Part shown: positions 6,978 to 14,753 of the stretch, piece after piece
How the letters are laid out: every line of letters starts with the position of its first letter
How positions within the stretch are numbered: position 1 is the first letter of the stretch
Source of the DNA: Vulcanimicrobiota bacterium
GTDB lineage: Bacteria; Vulcanimicrobiota; Vulcanimicrobiia; Vulcanimicrobiales; Vulcanimicrobiaceae
Assembly: GCA_014304965.1 (NCBI GenBank)
Contig: JACRTZ010000154.1
Coordinates: forward strand, 1 to 18,014
Length of the DNA: 18,014 nt
Reading direction: 5' to 3'
Translations under genes and position numbers: made by a program
The notes under the pieces: model-generated
Told to the model about the DNA's origin: nothing
Databases searched by the model: none
The model's input: the letters and a program-made list of their open reading frames with translations, nothing else

Positions 6978-9443
6978 TCAGGATCGGTTGCGTCGTCCGG
7001 CCACCCTGCGCTGGGCCTTGCGTTCGGGGAGCACGCGTTTGGTCGAGCGGCGCATCGGCACCACGTTGCCTTTCGCGTCGGGAACGCCCAGCGTCACTGG
7101 CGTCACCAGGCGTTTGCCGAACGCTTGCTGGAAGACGTCCGAGATCTCGTCGACGGCGACGAAGCTCATCGTGTCGCGAATTTCCTTCGGCACGTCGTCG
7201 AGATCGATCTCGTTGCGGCGCGGGAGCAGTATCTTGGAGATGCCCGCGCGTTTGGCGCCGAGCACTTTCTCTTTGAGTCCGCCGATCGGCAGCACCTGAC
7301 CGGTCAACGTGATCTCGCCCGTCATCGCGAGGTTCGGATCGACCTTGATGTTCGTGAGCAGCGAGACGATCGAGGTGGCAAGCGCGATGCCCGCGGACGG
7401 ACCGTCCTTCGGGACGGCGCCGGCCGGCACGTGAACGTGCAGGTCGTGCTTTTGGAAATAGTCATCGGACAGTCCAAGTTCGCTCGAACGCGAACGCAGG
7501 AACGAGATGGCGGCTTGCGCGCTCTCCTTCATCACGTCGCCGAGCTGCCCGGTGAGCACGAGCTTCCCGGTGCCCGGCATCGCGGTCGTTTCGATGAACA
7601 TGATGTCGCCGCCGACCGGCGTCCACGCGAGACCGGTGGCGACGCCGACGTGCGCGGTCCGTTTCTTGACTTCATTGTAAAAGCGCGGCTTCGAGAGGTA
7701 ATCGACGAGCGTCGCGGGCTTGATGCGGCCCTTGAAGCGCGGCGTTTCCGCGATCTTGCGCGCGATCTTGCGGAAGATGGTGCCGATCTCACGCTCGAGA
7801 TTGCGCACGCCCGCTTCGCGCGTGTAATCGTTGATGATCGCCCGAATGGCGGCGTCGTCGAGCTGCGCTTGCGAATCGCGCAAGCCGTTCGCTTCGCGCT
7901 GCTTCTTGAGCAGGTAGCGTTTGGCGATCTGCAGCTTCTCATATTCGGTGTAGCCGGCGAGCTGAATGATTTCCATACGATCGCGCAGGGGCGAACTGAT
8001 CGTGTCGAGTTGATTCGCCGTGCAGACGAAGAGCACGGACGAGAGATCGAACGGCAGGTCGAGATAGTGGTCGCGGAACGACTTATTCTGCTCGGGGTCG
8101 AGCACTTCGAGCAGCGCCGACTGCGGATCGCCGCGGAAGTCGCTACCGACCTTGTCGATTTCGTCGATCATCATGACCGGATTGCGCGTCCCCGCATCGC
8201 GAAGTGCGCGGACGATCGTGCCCGGCATCGCGCCGATGTAGGTGCGGCGGTGGCCGCGGATTTCGGCTTCGTCGCGCACGCCGCCGACCGATAAGCGCAC
8301 GAATTTGCGGCCCATCGCTTTTGCGATGGATTGGCCGAGCGAGGTCTTGCCGACGCCGGGCGGCCCGACGAAGCAGAGGATCGGCCCGCTCAAGCGCTTC
8401 TTGAGCTTTCCGACCGCCAAATATTCGATGATCCGGTCTTTGACTTTGTCGAGATCGTAGTGGTCGTCGTCCAGGATGCCGCGCGCGGTCGCGATGTCGA
8501 TCGCGTCGGTGGTGTACTTCGCCCACGGCATCTGCACGAGCCAATCAAGGTAGGTGCGGATGACCGAGTACTCGGGCGACGCCTGCGGCACTTTCGAGAG
8601 CCGATCGAGTTCGCGGTCAGCCGCCTTCTTGACGTCCTCCGGCATTTCGGCTTCGTCGATCTTCTTACGCAGTTCGTTCGTCTCGGCTTGCTGCGGATCG
8701 CTTTCGCCGAGTTCTTCCTGAATCGCACGCAGTTGCTGGCGCAGATAAAACTCGCGCTGGTTCTTCTCCATCTCGCGCTGGATGTCGGACTGAATCTTGT
8801 GGCCGAGCTCGACGACCTCGAGCTCCTTCGTGAGCATCATCGTCAGCTTGCGCATGCGCTTGCCCGTATTGCGCTCTTCGAGGAGCGCTTGACGGTCGGC
8901 GGTTTCAAGCCGCATGGACGAGGCGATGAAGTACGTCAGGAGATTGGCGTCGTTAATGTTATTGACTTCCATCTCCATCTCGCGCGGCGCTTGCGGCAGA
9001 TAGCCGATCAGCTTGGAGAACAGCGCGGCGAGATTGCGGTGCATGGCGACGAGTTCTTCGGATTGGCGAAGGTCGTCGGGCAGCTCGGTGACGAGGGCAG
9101 CCATGTACGGCTCGAGTTGGGGAACGGAGTCGATGCGGAATACCGAATTGCCGCCGACGATGCAGCGAATCGTGCCGTCGGGAACTTTGATCATCCGTTG
9201 AATGGTGCCGACGGTGCCGACCCGGCGCAGATCGTCGGGACCTGGATCCTCGGTGTCCTTGTCCTTGAGCGCGACGAGGCCGATCTGCCGGCCGTCGCGC
9301 AACGCTTCTTCAACAAGCGCGATGCCCGGCTTCTTGACGACCGCGAGCGGAATGACCGTGTTCGGAAACAGCACGGCATCCTGCAACGGCAGCAGTCCGA
9401 GCAGTTCGACTTTCTTTTCGATCTTTTCGAGGCGGGCAGCCAC
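6978..9443 (-). CDS. lon: ATP-dependent Lon protease (LonA type)
   Basis: The 821-residue protein has the whole LonA plan. The N-terminal substrate-binding domain (about 15-210, starting LLPLQDAVLFPNTVIPL) is followed by a helical region with QREFYLRQQLRAIQEELGE. The AAA+ module has Walker A GPPGVGKT (360-367), Walker B VMMIDEID (423-430) and the DRMEII arginine-finger region. The C-terminal protease domain has KDGPSAGIA with catalytic S683 and GGLKEKVLGA with K726, exactly 43 residues apart as in E. coli Lon (S679/K722). It degrades misfolded and regulatory proteins in the cytosol as a hexamer. A basic tail of about 35 residues (MRRSTKRVLPERK...) extends past the usual end. Start is GTG9443 with AAGG-like purines about 10 nt upstream; an in-frame stop at 9470-9468 prevents further extension. 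It lies 161 bp downstream of hsp20 on the same strand. Confidence 0.98.
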   Translation of the reverse strand: MAARLEKIEKKVELLGLLPLQDAVLFPNTVIPLAVVKKPGIALVEEALRDGRQIGLVALKDKDTEDPGPDDLRRVGTVGTIQRMIKVPDGTIRCIVGGNSVFRIDSVPQLEPYMAALVTELPDDLRQSEELVAMHRNLAALFSKLIGYLPQAPREMEMEVNNINDANLLTYFIASSMRLETADRQALLEERNTGKRMRKLTMMLTKELEVVELGHKIQSDIQREMEKNQREFYLRQQLRAIQEELGESDPQQAETNELRKKIDEAEMPEDVKKAADRELDRLSKVPQASPEYSVIRTYLDWLVQMPWAKYTTDAIDIATARGILDDDHYDLDKVKDRIIEYLAVGKLKKRLSGPILCFVGPPGVGKTSLGQSIAKAMGRKFVRLSVGGVRDEAEIRGHRRTYIGAMPGTIVRALRDAGTRNPVMMIDEIDKVGSDFRGDPQSALLEVLDPEQNKSFRDHYLDLPFDLSSVLFVCTANQLDTISSPLRDRMEIIQLAGYTEYEKLQIAKRYLLKKQREANGLRDSQAQLDDAAIRAIINDYTREAGVRNLEREIGTIFRKIARKIAETPRFKGRIKPATLVDYLSKPRFYNEVKKRTAHVGVATGLAWTPVGGDIMFIETTAMPGTGKLVLTGQLGDVMKESAQAAISFLRSRSSELGLSDDYFQKHDLHVHVPAGAVPKDGPSAGIALATSIVSLLTNIKVDPNLAMTGEITLTGQVLPIGGLKEKVLGAKRAGISKILLPRRNEIDLDDVPKEIRDTMSFVAVDEISDVFQQAFGKRLVTPVTLGVPDAKGNVVPMRRSTKRVLPERKAQRRVAGRRNRS

Positions 9444-9498
9444 TAGTGGCCTGCCTTCGAGGTAGCTTCACACAAAGCGAATGCGATTTGGCGTTGGC

Positions 9499-9551
9499 GC
9501 GAGGAGCGACGACCGCTGAATGACAGCGTCATTTGAGCGAGGAGCGACGAC
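9499..9551. repeat. Palindrome flanked by two identical 15-bp direct repeats in the hsp20-lon gap
   Basis: GCGAGGAGCGACGAC occurs at 9499-9513 and again, identically, at 9537-9551. Between them lies the inverted repeat AATGAC-AGC-GTCATT (9519-9533). The array fills much of the 161-bp space upstream of lon. Possible roles are a transcription factor operator for lon, an RNA hairpin, or a dispersed genomic repeat; the sequence alone does not decide. No CIRCE copy is seen here. Confidence 0.6.
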
Positions 9552-9604
9552 GCGGCGGCGGCAAAGCGCCGAGCGACTGGGAAGTTATCTCGGAGGCAGG
9601 TCAC

Positions 9605-10030
9605 TTAAGCGTGGATCCTTCGTACGGTCATGCGGATTTCGGTGCGGTGGCGGGGTAAGAGAGCGTCGCGCGATACCGGCAAGCTGATGGTGAGCATACC
9701 GTCGCGGTAATGAGCGGTTGCATCTTCGTACGCGACGGGCACCGGGAGATGAATCTTCTTTCCGAACTCGCCGTAGTCGATCTCTTTCATCAAGAGCGTT
9801 CCCCGGCCGGTGCGTTCGCGGTCGACACGGCGCCCAAGAATGTAGAGGTGCCGCTCCTCGACCATAATGCGCAACTCGGCGGGCTCCGCGCCCGCGATTT
9901 CGACGGTTACGAGAATGGTCTCGTCGTCGGCCGAGAGCGCGACGTCCACATTAGGTTCAAAACGGCCCGGGCGCGCACGCCGTGCCAGTTCGGCAAAAAT
10001 GGCGTCGAACTCGCCGTGGGAATCAGTCAT
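9605..10030 (-). CDS. Small heat-shock protein, Hsp20/alpha-crystallin family
   Basis: A 141-residue protein of normal Hsp20 length. The N-terminal arm (1-25) leads to the alpha-crystallin domain (about 26-125): FEPNVDVALSADDETILVTVEIAGAEPAELRIMVEERHLYILGRR, then GTLLMKEIDYGEFGKKIHLPVPV and YRDGMLTISLP, which match the P/A-G-x-x-x-x-x-I and D-G-x-L strands of the family. Such proteins are ATP-independent holdases that keep unfolding cytosolic proteins soluble, which fits its position upstream of lon on the same strand. The ATG at 10030-10028 lies 3 bp from a CIRCE operator, so HrcA repression is predicted. The ribosome site must overlap the operator (GCTAAGAG before ATG). It is divergent from the FAD monooxygenase gene. 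Confidence 0.93.
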   Translation of the reverse strand: MTDSHGEFDAIFAELARRARPGRFEPNVDVALSADDETILVTVEIAGAEPAELRIMVEERHLYILGRRVDRERTGRGTLLMKEIDYGEFGKKIHLPVPVAYEDATAHYRDGMLTISLPVSRDALLPRHRTEIRMTVRRIHA

Positions 10031-10033
10031 CTC

Positions 10034-10060
10034 TTAGCACTCAACAGAACAGCCTGCTAA
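10034..10060. promoter_or_regulatory. CIRCE operator (HrcA binding site)
   Basis: The plus strand reads TTAGCACTC (10034-10042), nine bases, then GCCTGCTAA (10052-10060). The CIRCE consensus is TTAGCACTC-N9-GAGTGCTAA, so one arm matches 9/9 and the other 7/9, with the exact 9-bp spacer. It lies 3 bp upstream of the hsp20 start and 10 bp upstream of the monooxygenase start. HrcA bound here would block hsp20 until heat shock and might also affect the divergent gene. Confidence 0.87.
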
Positions 10061-10070
10061 CCCGCGATGG

Positions 10071-11606
10071 TTGCCGTTCCCCGCCGTCGCACCCCAACCT
10101 TCGGTGGAACCTCACGTCCCGGTCATCGTGGCGGGTGCGGGACCGGTCGGTCTCTCGCTTGCGCTCGGCCTTGCCCGCTTCGGCATCCGCAGCGTCGTCT
10201 ACGAGAAGGAAGCAAGCTTGCCGCCCCACTCCCGGGCAGGCATCGTCTGGCCGCGGACGTTGGAAATCTTCCACGGCTGGGGCGTCCGTGACGTGATCGC
10301 AGACCGCGGGCTGCTCGCCCCCTCCATCACGATAACCGACGCCGACAGCGGCCGCGGCCTCGTCACGATCGATTTCTGGAAACTCCTCGGCGGCGAAACG
10401 CTCGAAGCGGCGCCGGTGACGATCGGCCAAGACGAAACCGAGGCCATCCTCTACGACGTGCTGATGACGACGCGCATGAGCGAGGTACACTTCCGCCACG
10501 AAGTCCTCGGACTCACGCACGACCCCGACGGCGTGACCGCGCGTATTCGCGATGCGGACGGCATCGAACGCGAAGTGCGCGGCAGCTACCTCGTCGGCGC
10601 CGACGGCGCGCACGGCAACGTTCGCGGCGCGCTCGGCATGACGCTCGAAGGGCAGACCTACGACATCCGCATCATGCTCGCCGACGTCCGGCTGGACGAT
10701 GCGCGCGCGAACCAAGATTTTCCGCGCTTTTCGCTCGGCGAACAGATCTCAATCGCACTGCGTGTCGGCAAATCGCGCTGGCGATTGATCGTCGCGCTGC
10801 CGAAAGGACGAAGCGACGAAGCGGCGCTCGATCCCGCATTCATTCGCGCCTGCGGCGAACGGCTTCTCGGGCCGGGTCCCTTCGAACAAGAGTGGGTCAG
10901 CATCTTCAACATCCACCGCCGCCGCGCAAGAACGTTTGCGGTCGGACGGGTCGCACTCGCGGGCGACGCGGCGCACCTCAACAGCCCCGCCGGAGGTCAG
11001 GGGATGAACGCAGGCATCGCCGATGCGCACAACTTGGCGTGGAAACTCGCCGCCACGTTCGCCGGCGCCGATCCCGCGATCTTGCTCGCATCGTACGACG
11101 AAGAACGCTCGGCCGCGTTCAGCGAAGGCGTCGAGCCGCTGACCGATCGGCTCACGCGTCTCATGATCACCTCGCCGCAGCTGTTGCGCCAAACCGTCGC
11201 GCGCGTCGCGCCGCTGCTCGCGCGACTTCCCGGCATGCGTCATCGCGCCGCGCGCATGGCGGGGATGCTCGACGTGCATTACCGGCACTCGCCCATTCTG
11301 TTCGGTCACGGTGCAGTGCTCGGGGAGCGCGCGCCCGACCCCGCCCTCGCGTGCGGCGGCGTGCAGGCGACGCTCGTAGTGCACAAGTTGCCGCGCAACG
11401 TTGCCGATGCGGCCTCCACTGTTCTGAAGGTTCGCATCAAACGGCTCGAGCGGCGCGAAGCGAAGCGCTGGGGGATGGGGCGGCGCCCCTTTGCCGCGCT
11501 CGTGCGGCCCGACGGCATCGTCGGATGGATCGCACCAAACCCGCAACCGGACGAAATCGAGGCGCAAGTACGAGCCGCGCTCGGATATAAGGTTCAATCC
11601 GTCTAG
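10071..11606 (+). CDS. FAD-dependent aromatic-ring hydroxylase/monooxygenase (PHBH/UbiH-like class A)
   Basis: The 511-residue protein has all three FAD/NAD(P)H fingerprints of class A flavoprotein monooxygenases: GxGxxG in VAGAGPVGLSLALGLARFG (G22, G24, G27), the DG motif in YLVGADGAHGNVRGALG (about 173-189) and the GD motif in VALAGDAAHLNSPAGGQGMNAGIADAHNLAWKLA (about 294-327). Such enzymes use NAD(P)H and O2 to hydroxylate aromatic or polyketide-like substrates. At over 500 residues it resembles the longer phenol/3-HPP hydroxylase and polyketide-tailoring branch rather than 390-residue PHBH. The substrate is unknown and no pathway neighbours are present. The start is TTG10071 or, equally plausible, GTG10104 (EPHVPVIVAGAG); neither has a convincing Shine-Dalgarno. 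Its promoter space overlaps the hsp20 CIRCE site. It converges on the hemerythrin-like gene 18 bp away. Confidence 0.9.
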   Translation: MPFPAVAPQPSVEPHVPVIVAGAGPVGLSLALGLARFGIRSVVYEKEASLPPHSRAGIVWPRTLEIFHGWGVRDVIADRGLLAPSITITDADSGRGLVTIDFWKLLGGETLEAAPVTIGQDETEAILYDVLMTTRMSEVHFRHEVLGLTHDPDGVTARIRDADGIEREVRGSYLVGADGAHGNVRGALGMTLEGQTYDIRIMLADVRLDDARANQDFPRFSLGEQISIALRVGKSRWRLIVALPKGRSDEAALDPAFIRACGERLLGPGPFEQEWVSIFNIHRRRARTFAVGRVALAGDAAHLNSPAGGQGMNAGIADAHNLAWKLAATFAGADPAILLASYDEERSAAFSEGVEPLTDRLTRLMITSPQLLRQTVARVAPLLARLPGMRHRAARMAGMLDVHYRHSPILFGHGAVLGERAPDPALACGGVQATLVVHKLPRNVADAASTVLKVRIKRLERREAKRWGMGRRPFAALVRPDGIVGWIAPNPQPDEIEAQVRAALGYKVQSV

Positions 11607-11624
11607 GAAGCCGCGGGGATTTCC

Positions 11625-12053
11625 TCAGAACAAGAGCGCGCGCTCCGCTTCTTCGTATAGGTCGTCATCTTCGGCAGCCATCCGCCGCTCGAGCGCGAGC
11701 CGGACCCCGAGCCACTCCGACACGAATCCCGCGGGATCGGATTCGATCCGTTCGGCAGCCTGCCACCGCTCGCCAAAGCGGACGAACGCGGCGCTCAAGC
11801 CGCCCATCTCTTCGCGGTAGCGGCGAGACTTTTCGGCGACCTCGGGATCGGGCAACTTTTCGAGGGCCGGGTACAGGCGCGCGTCCTCGAGTTCGAGATG
11901 CCGCCCCAAGACGGTCGTGAGCCGCGCCAGGAGCTCCCGAGCCGCTTGTGCATCGAAGTCCGCCTCTGTCGGAAATCGCTCGATCAACGCGCGCAGGACC
12001 GCGTGGTGCTCGCGGCACGTTTGAATGAGGGTGCGGTTGACGAATGAAGACAT
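11625..12053 (-). CDS. Hemerythrin-like four-helix protein with an incomplete metal-ligand set
   Basis: The 142 residues look like a hemerythrin/HHE-fold helical bundle: TLIQTCREHHAVLRALIERF (H16, H17), then LLARLTTVLGRHLELEDARLYPAL with the H52-x-x-x-E56 pair, a third helix around YREEMGGLSAAF, and a fourth, VSEWLGVRLALERRMAAEDDDLYEEA. A di-iron hemerythrin needs about five His. This protein has only three, and where the third and fourth helices usually bring His it has Arg, Met, Glu and Asp. It may bind metal differently or act only as a scaffold. It starts at ATG12053, 10 bp after the stop of the SpoIIE/ATPase gene on the same strand, so the two are very probably co-transcribed and it may serve that signalling system. 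Confidence 0.72.
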   Translation of the reverse strand: MSSFVNRTLIQTCREHHAVLRALIERFPTEADFDAQAARELLARLTTVLGRHLELEDARLYPALEKLPDPEVAEKSRRYREEMGGLSAAFVRFGERWQAAERIESDPAGFVSEWLGVRLALERRMAAEDDDLYEEAERALLF

Positions 12054-12063
12054 CCGGCCGGCC

Positions 12064-14253
12064 CTATTGCGGTCCGCAACGGAGCGTCAGAACGGCGCAC
12101 ACCTCGGTGCCGCCTTCCAAACGATGCCGGACGCGGAGTTCGCGAGCGAGTTTCGACACCAGGTACAAGCCGCGGCCGCCTTCGCTCATCGGCTCGGGCA
12201 GCCGAGCGCGAAATGTGAAGCCGGGTCCGCTGTCGTCCACCTTCAACACGGGCGCGTCGCCCGTGCAATCGAGCGAAACGTGCACCGGTCCCGGTGCATA
12301 CTCTATGGTGTTTGCGAGCAATTCGCCCAGTACGAGTTCCGCCGCCGCTAAATCCTCGTTTGCGCAATCGAAACGGCCCAGATACTTGCGGGCCTCTTCG
12401 CGCACCTCGCGAGCCGCGTGGACTTCGCGCGAATTGAAATCCCACGCGATCGAGCCGGCGGAATCGCGCGTCGAACTGATGCCGAGCCGCTGGTTATCCC
12501 CGTTTGCGCGCACGACGAGGATAGCGACGTCGTCGACCGGTTTCGCGTCGCCGATGGTTTCGGCATAGATCGTCGCCGCTGCATCGCGCCGGTCGCTGCG
12601 CGCCATTAGCGCGCGAACTGCCGCCATCACGAGCTTCTCGCCGCGCATGACGTCGCGCGTCACCTCGGTCAGGCCGTCGGTGTACATCACGAAGAGCGAT
12701 TCATCGTCGAAGGCGACGACGTGCACGTCGGGTTCGATCTGCAAGAACACGCCCAGCGGTAAGCCGCCGCAGGTCAGAAACTCGATGCCGTTCGGCCCGG
12801 CGAAAATCGGCGGCGGGTGACCGGCCGACGCGTAGGTCATCGTTTGCGACACAGGATCGATGAAGCCGACGAGCGCGGTCACCATCACCGAGCGTTGCAG
12901 GCACGCGACGCGGTTGACGACGCGCAGCACTTCGGCGGGATTTCCGGAATCGAGCGCCGCGGCGTACACGCCCTGACGGATGGCACCCATGGTCACGGCG
13001 GCTTCGAGCCCATGCCCGCCGACGTCGCCGATCGAAAAGCCGATCGTCCCGTCGGGCAGCGTGAACGCGTCGTACCAGTCGCCGCCGATGCGCGCGTCGT
13101 CCTCGGCCGGCACGTACAGCGCGTCGAACGAGAGGCCGGCGACGATCGGAAACGATTTCGGAATGAACGCTTGCTGCAGCGAGTTTGCGATTTCGGTCTT
13201 GCGGCGCAGTTCGACGCGCAGGCGCGCTTCCGACGCTTTGAGCGCGTCGAGCGCCGACTGCAACTGGCGCGACGCCATTTCTTTGCGAATGTTCGCGGAG
13301 AGCTGCGTCCCGAGGATTTCGACGATCGCATGCTCTTGCGGGTTGAACTTGCCCGCGGTACGGCGTCCCGCGGCGAGCGCTCCCCAGCACTCGCCCTCAA
13401 TCATGACCGGAACGAGGAGCGCGCAAGCGGTGCCGAGGGTCTTGCCGAGCCTTCCGCGACCCGTCTCGCCGGCGCGGTACTCGAGCGTTTCGCCGCTCAA
13501 CAAGATGTCGACGCCGGAGATGTCCGCGTCGACGATCGTCCCTCCGAGGGGTTGGAGGCCCGCGCCGCGGCGGTCCGCGATCGTCCACGTTTTCTCGTTG
13601 CGCCGCAAAAACCAGGCGCCGTCGACTTGCAGCAGCATGAGGGTCGACTCGAGCGCGATGCGCGCCATGGCCTCGACGCTGCGGGCCGTCGAGAGCCGGC
13701 GCACAGTCAGCCCGATCTGCTGGTACGTCAGTGCCGAGTCGCCGAGGTTGATCGTTCGGACGTAGCCGGTGAGGAAGGTCGCGAACGCGCGCACGGTCGG
13801 CTCGCGCAGACCCGGCTCGAGCAGCGCGGGCACCGAGGTAAAAAAGACGTCGTTGCGCGCGCTCTGCAAGATGTCGGCCCGGCTTGAAAATCGCTCGCCG
13901 CGTTCCTCGAACCAGCGGAGCGTCTCCAGGCCGACCGCGTCGCCGGCCGACAGCATGGCGTCGCCGCCGTTGACCAGCTCTTTGAGGCAGGCATCGAAAA
14001 TCGCGACCGCTCGTTCCTGATACGACGGTCCGAAGCCGCGGCTGCTATAAATGGAGCCGATGGCGCGAACGACCTGTTCGCGCTTGGCGCTGAGCGCCTC
14101 GCCGATGGAATGCAGCGTCTCGGCGTGGGCTGCTACCGTAGAAGCCCCCGTCGCCGGGTCCTCGATCACGTCACGTTCCAGCTTCCTTCGACGGCGACGC
14201 CCCCGGCCGATGGGACGCACCTCCCCCCGCAATACCCACTTTTTCGCGTTCAC
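12064..14253 (-). CDS. Partner-switching regulator: GAF, SpoIIE/PP2C phosphatase and RsbW-like ATPase in one chain
   Basis: Residues about 185-325 look like a GAF sensor domain (starting RSVEAMARIALESTLMLLQVDGAWFL). A coiled-coil linker (about 326-362) leads to a SpoIIE/RsbU-type Ser/Thr phosphatase (about 370-585) with metal-binding Asps in GGDWYDAF (D392), GDVGGHGLEAA (D410), YTDGLTE (D526) and VDDVAILVV (D574/D575). The C terminus (about 605-727) is a GHKL ATPase of anti-sigma-kinase type: N box ELVLGELLANTIEY, G1 VDDSGPGF and G2 EGGRGLYLV. Phosphatase and kinase on one chain would oppose each other on a STAS substrate; a STAS gene lies divergently next door. The N-terminal region (about 40-180) is unassigned. 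The frame opens at GTG14253, but the first 28 residues are an Arg-rich run; GTG14169, with AAGGAAG/GGAA upstream, is a good alternative start. Confidence 0.92.
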   Translation of the reverse strand: MNAKKWVLRGEVRPIGRGRRRRRKLERDVIEDPATGASTVAAHAETLHSIGEALSAKREQVVRAIGSIYSSRGFGPSYQERAVAIFDACLKELVNGGDAMLSAGDAVGLETLRWFEERGERFSSRADILQSARNDVFFTSVPALLEPGLREPTVRAFATFLTGYVRTINLGDSALTYQQIGLTVRRLSTARSVEAMARIALESTLMLLQVDGAWFLRRNEKTWTIADRRGAGLQPLGGTIVDADISGVDILLSGETLEYRAGETGRGRLGKTLGTACALLVPVMIEGECWGALAAGRRTAGKFNPQEHAIVEILGTQLSANIRKEMASRQLQSALDALKASEARLRVELRRKTEIANSLQQAFIPKSFPIVAGLSFDALYVPAEDDARIGGDWYDAFTLPDGTIGFSIGDVGGHGLEAAVTMGAIRQGVYAAALDSGNPAEVLRVVNRVACLQRSVMVTALVGFIDPVSQTMTYASAGHPPPIFAGPNGIEFLTCGGLPLGVFLQIEPDVHVVAFDDESLFVMYTDGLTEVTRDVMRGEKLVMAAVRALMARSDRRDAAATIYAETIGDAKPVDDVAILVVRANGDNQRLGISSTRDSAGSIAWDFNSREVHAAREVREEARKYLGRFDCANEDLAAAELVLGELLANTIEYAPGPVHVSLDCTGDAPVLKVDDSGPGFTFRARLPEPMSEGGRGLYLVSKLARELRVRHRLEGGTEVCAVLTLRCGPQ

Positions 14254-14410
14254 TCACGGGGAAGGGGCGGAAAAAGTGTAGTGCGGACGTCGCGTGATGC
14301 CGCTCACATGAATCCAAAGTCGCTTCACGCGAGTCTGATAGTGCGATAGCATGACCTACGTGACTGACGCCGCTCACATTTTGAGCGGAGCGGTCCCATC
14401 CGGAGGAACA
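14254..14410. promoter_or_regulatory. Divergent regulatory region with a repeated 15-bp element
   Basis: This stretch separates the SpoIIE/ATPase gene from the STAS gene. TGATGCCGCTCACAT (14295-14309) recurs with one mismatch as TGACGCCGCTCACAT (14365-14379), 70 bp apart. The second copy also forms a hairpin, CCGCTCA (14370-14376) with TGAGCGG (14382-14388). A weak promoter candidate for the STAS gene is TTCACG (14324-14329), 17 bp, TAGCAT (14347-14352). No gene is convincing in this stretch. Confidence 0.5.
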
Positions 14411-14731
14411 GTGTCTCGAGCAACGGCGCGGCGCGCCGAAATCACCATCGACGGTCCCGTCAACACGGCATCCCTTTCCGCGCTGCGTTTCGAAGCGCGG
14501 GAGCTGACCGCCGACGGCGTGCAGGATCTCACCGTGAACATCGACGCTGCCGGGACGCTTGAGAACGCCCTGACCGCGACGCTGATCCACATCCTGCGGG
14601 ACGTGCGCTCGCGCAGTGGTTCGCTGACGATCGCCGCAGGTCAAGAACTCATGCTCGACGGCCTGCGCCTGACCGCGCTCGACCGGATCGTCGCCGTGGT
14701 TCCTCCGACCGGCGCGGCTAGAGCCGCTTAA
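14411..14731 (+). CDS. STAS-domain protein (anti-anti-sigma factor-like), phosphoacceptor Ser absent
   Basis: The 106-residue product has the length and pattern of an RsbV/SpoIIAA-type STAS domain: ITIDGPVNTASLSALRFEARELTADGVQDLTVNIDAAG, an amphipathic helix TATLIHILRDVRSRSG, the strand SLTIAAG, and a closing LRLTALDRIVAVV. In classic members a D-S-S/T-G motif carries the Ser phosphorylated by the RsbW kinase. Here the matching position reads L-E-N-A-L, so this copy may not be phosphorylatable. The frame is open from ATG14351, but I choose GTG14411 because GGAGGA stands just upstream (14402-14407), the product then has normal STAS length, and a candidate promoter -10 overlaps ATG14351. It is divergent from the SpoIIE/ATPase gene, its likely partner, and 22 bp before the GT87 gene. 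Confidence 0.75.
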   Translation: MSRATARRAEITIDGPVNTASLSALRFEARELTADGVQDLTVNIDAAGTLENALTATLIHILRDVRSRSGSLTIAAGQELMLDGLRLTALDRIVAVVPPTGAARAA

Positions 14732-14753
14732 GCCGCCCGAGCGGCACGCGCGG

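Noticed and set aside
6945..8294. 449-residue plus-strand open frame
   Set aside because: Antisense to lon with no recognisable domain; length results from GC-rich codon bias.
8331..9446. 371-residue plus-strand open frame
   Set aside because: Also a mirror of lon coding sequence without independent evidence.
12817..13887. 356-residue plus-strand open frame
   Set aside because: Antisense to the GAF/SpoIIE regions, which carry clear catalytic motifs on the other strand.
14351..14410. ATG14351 as start of the STAS gene
   Set aside because: No Shine-Dalgarno, a 20-residue non-STAS leader containing the repeated element, and GTG14411 has GGAGGA just upstream.
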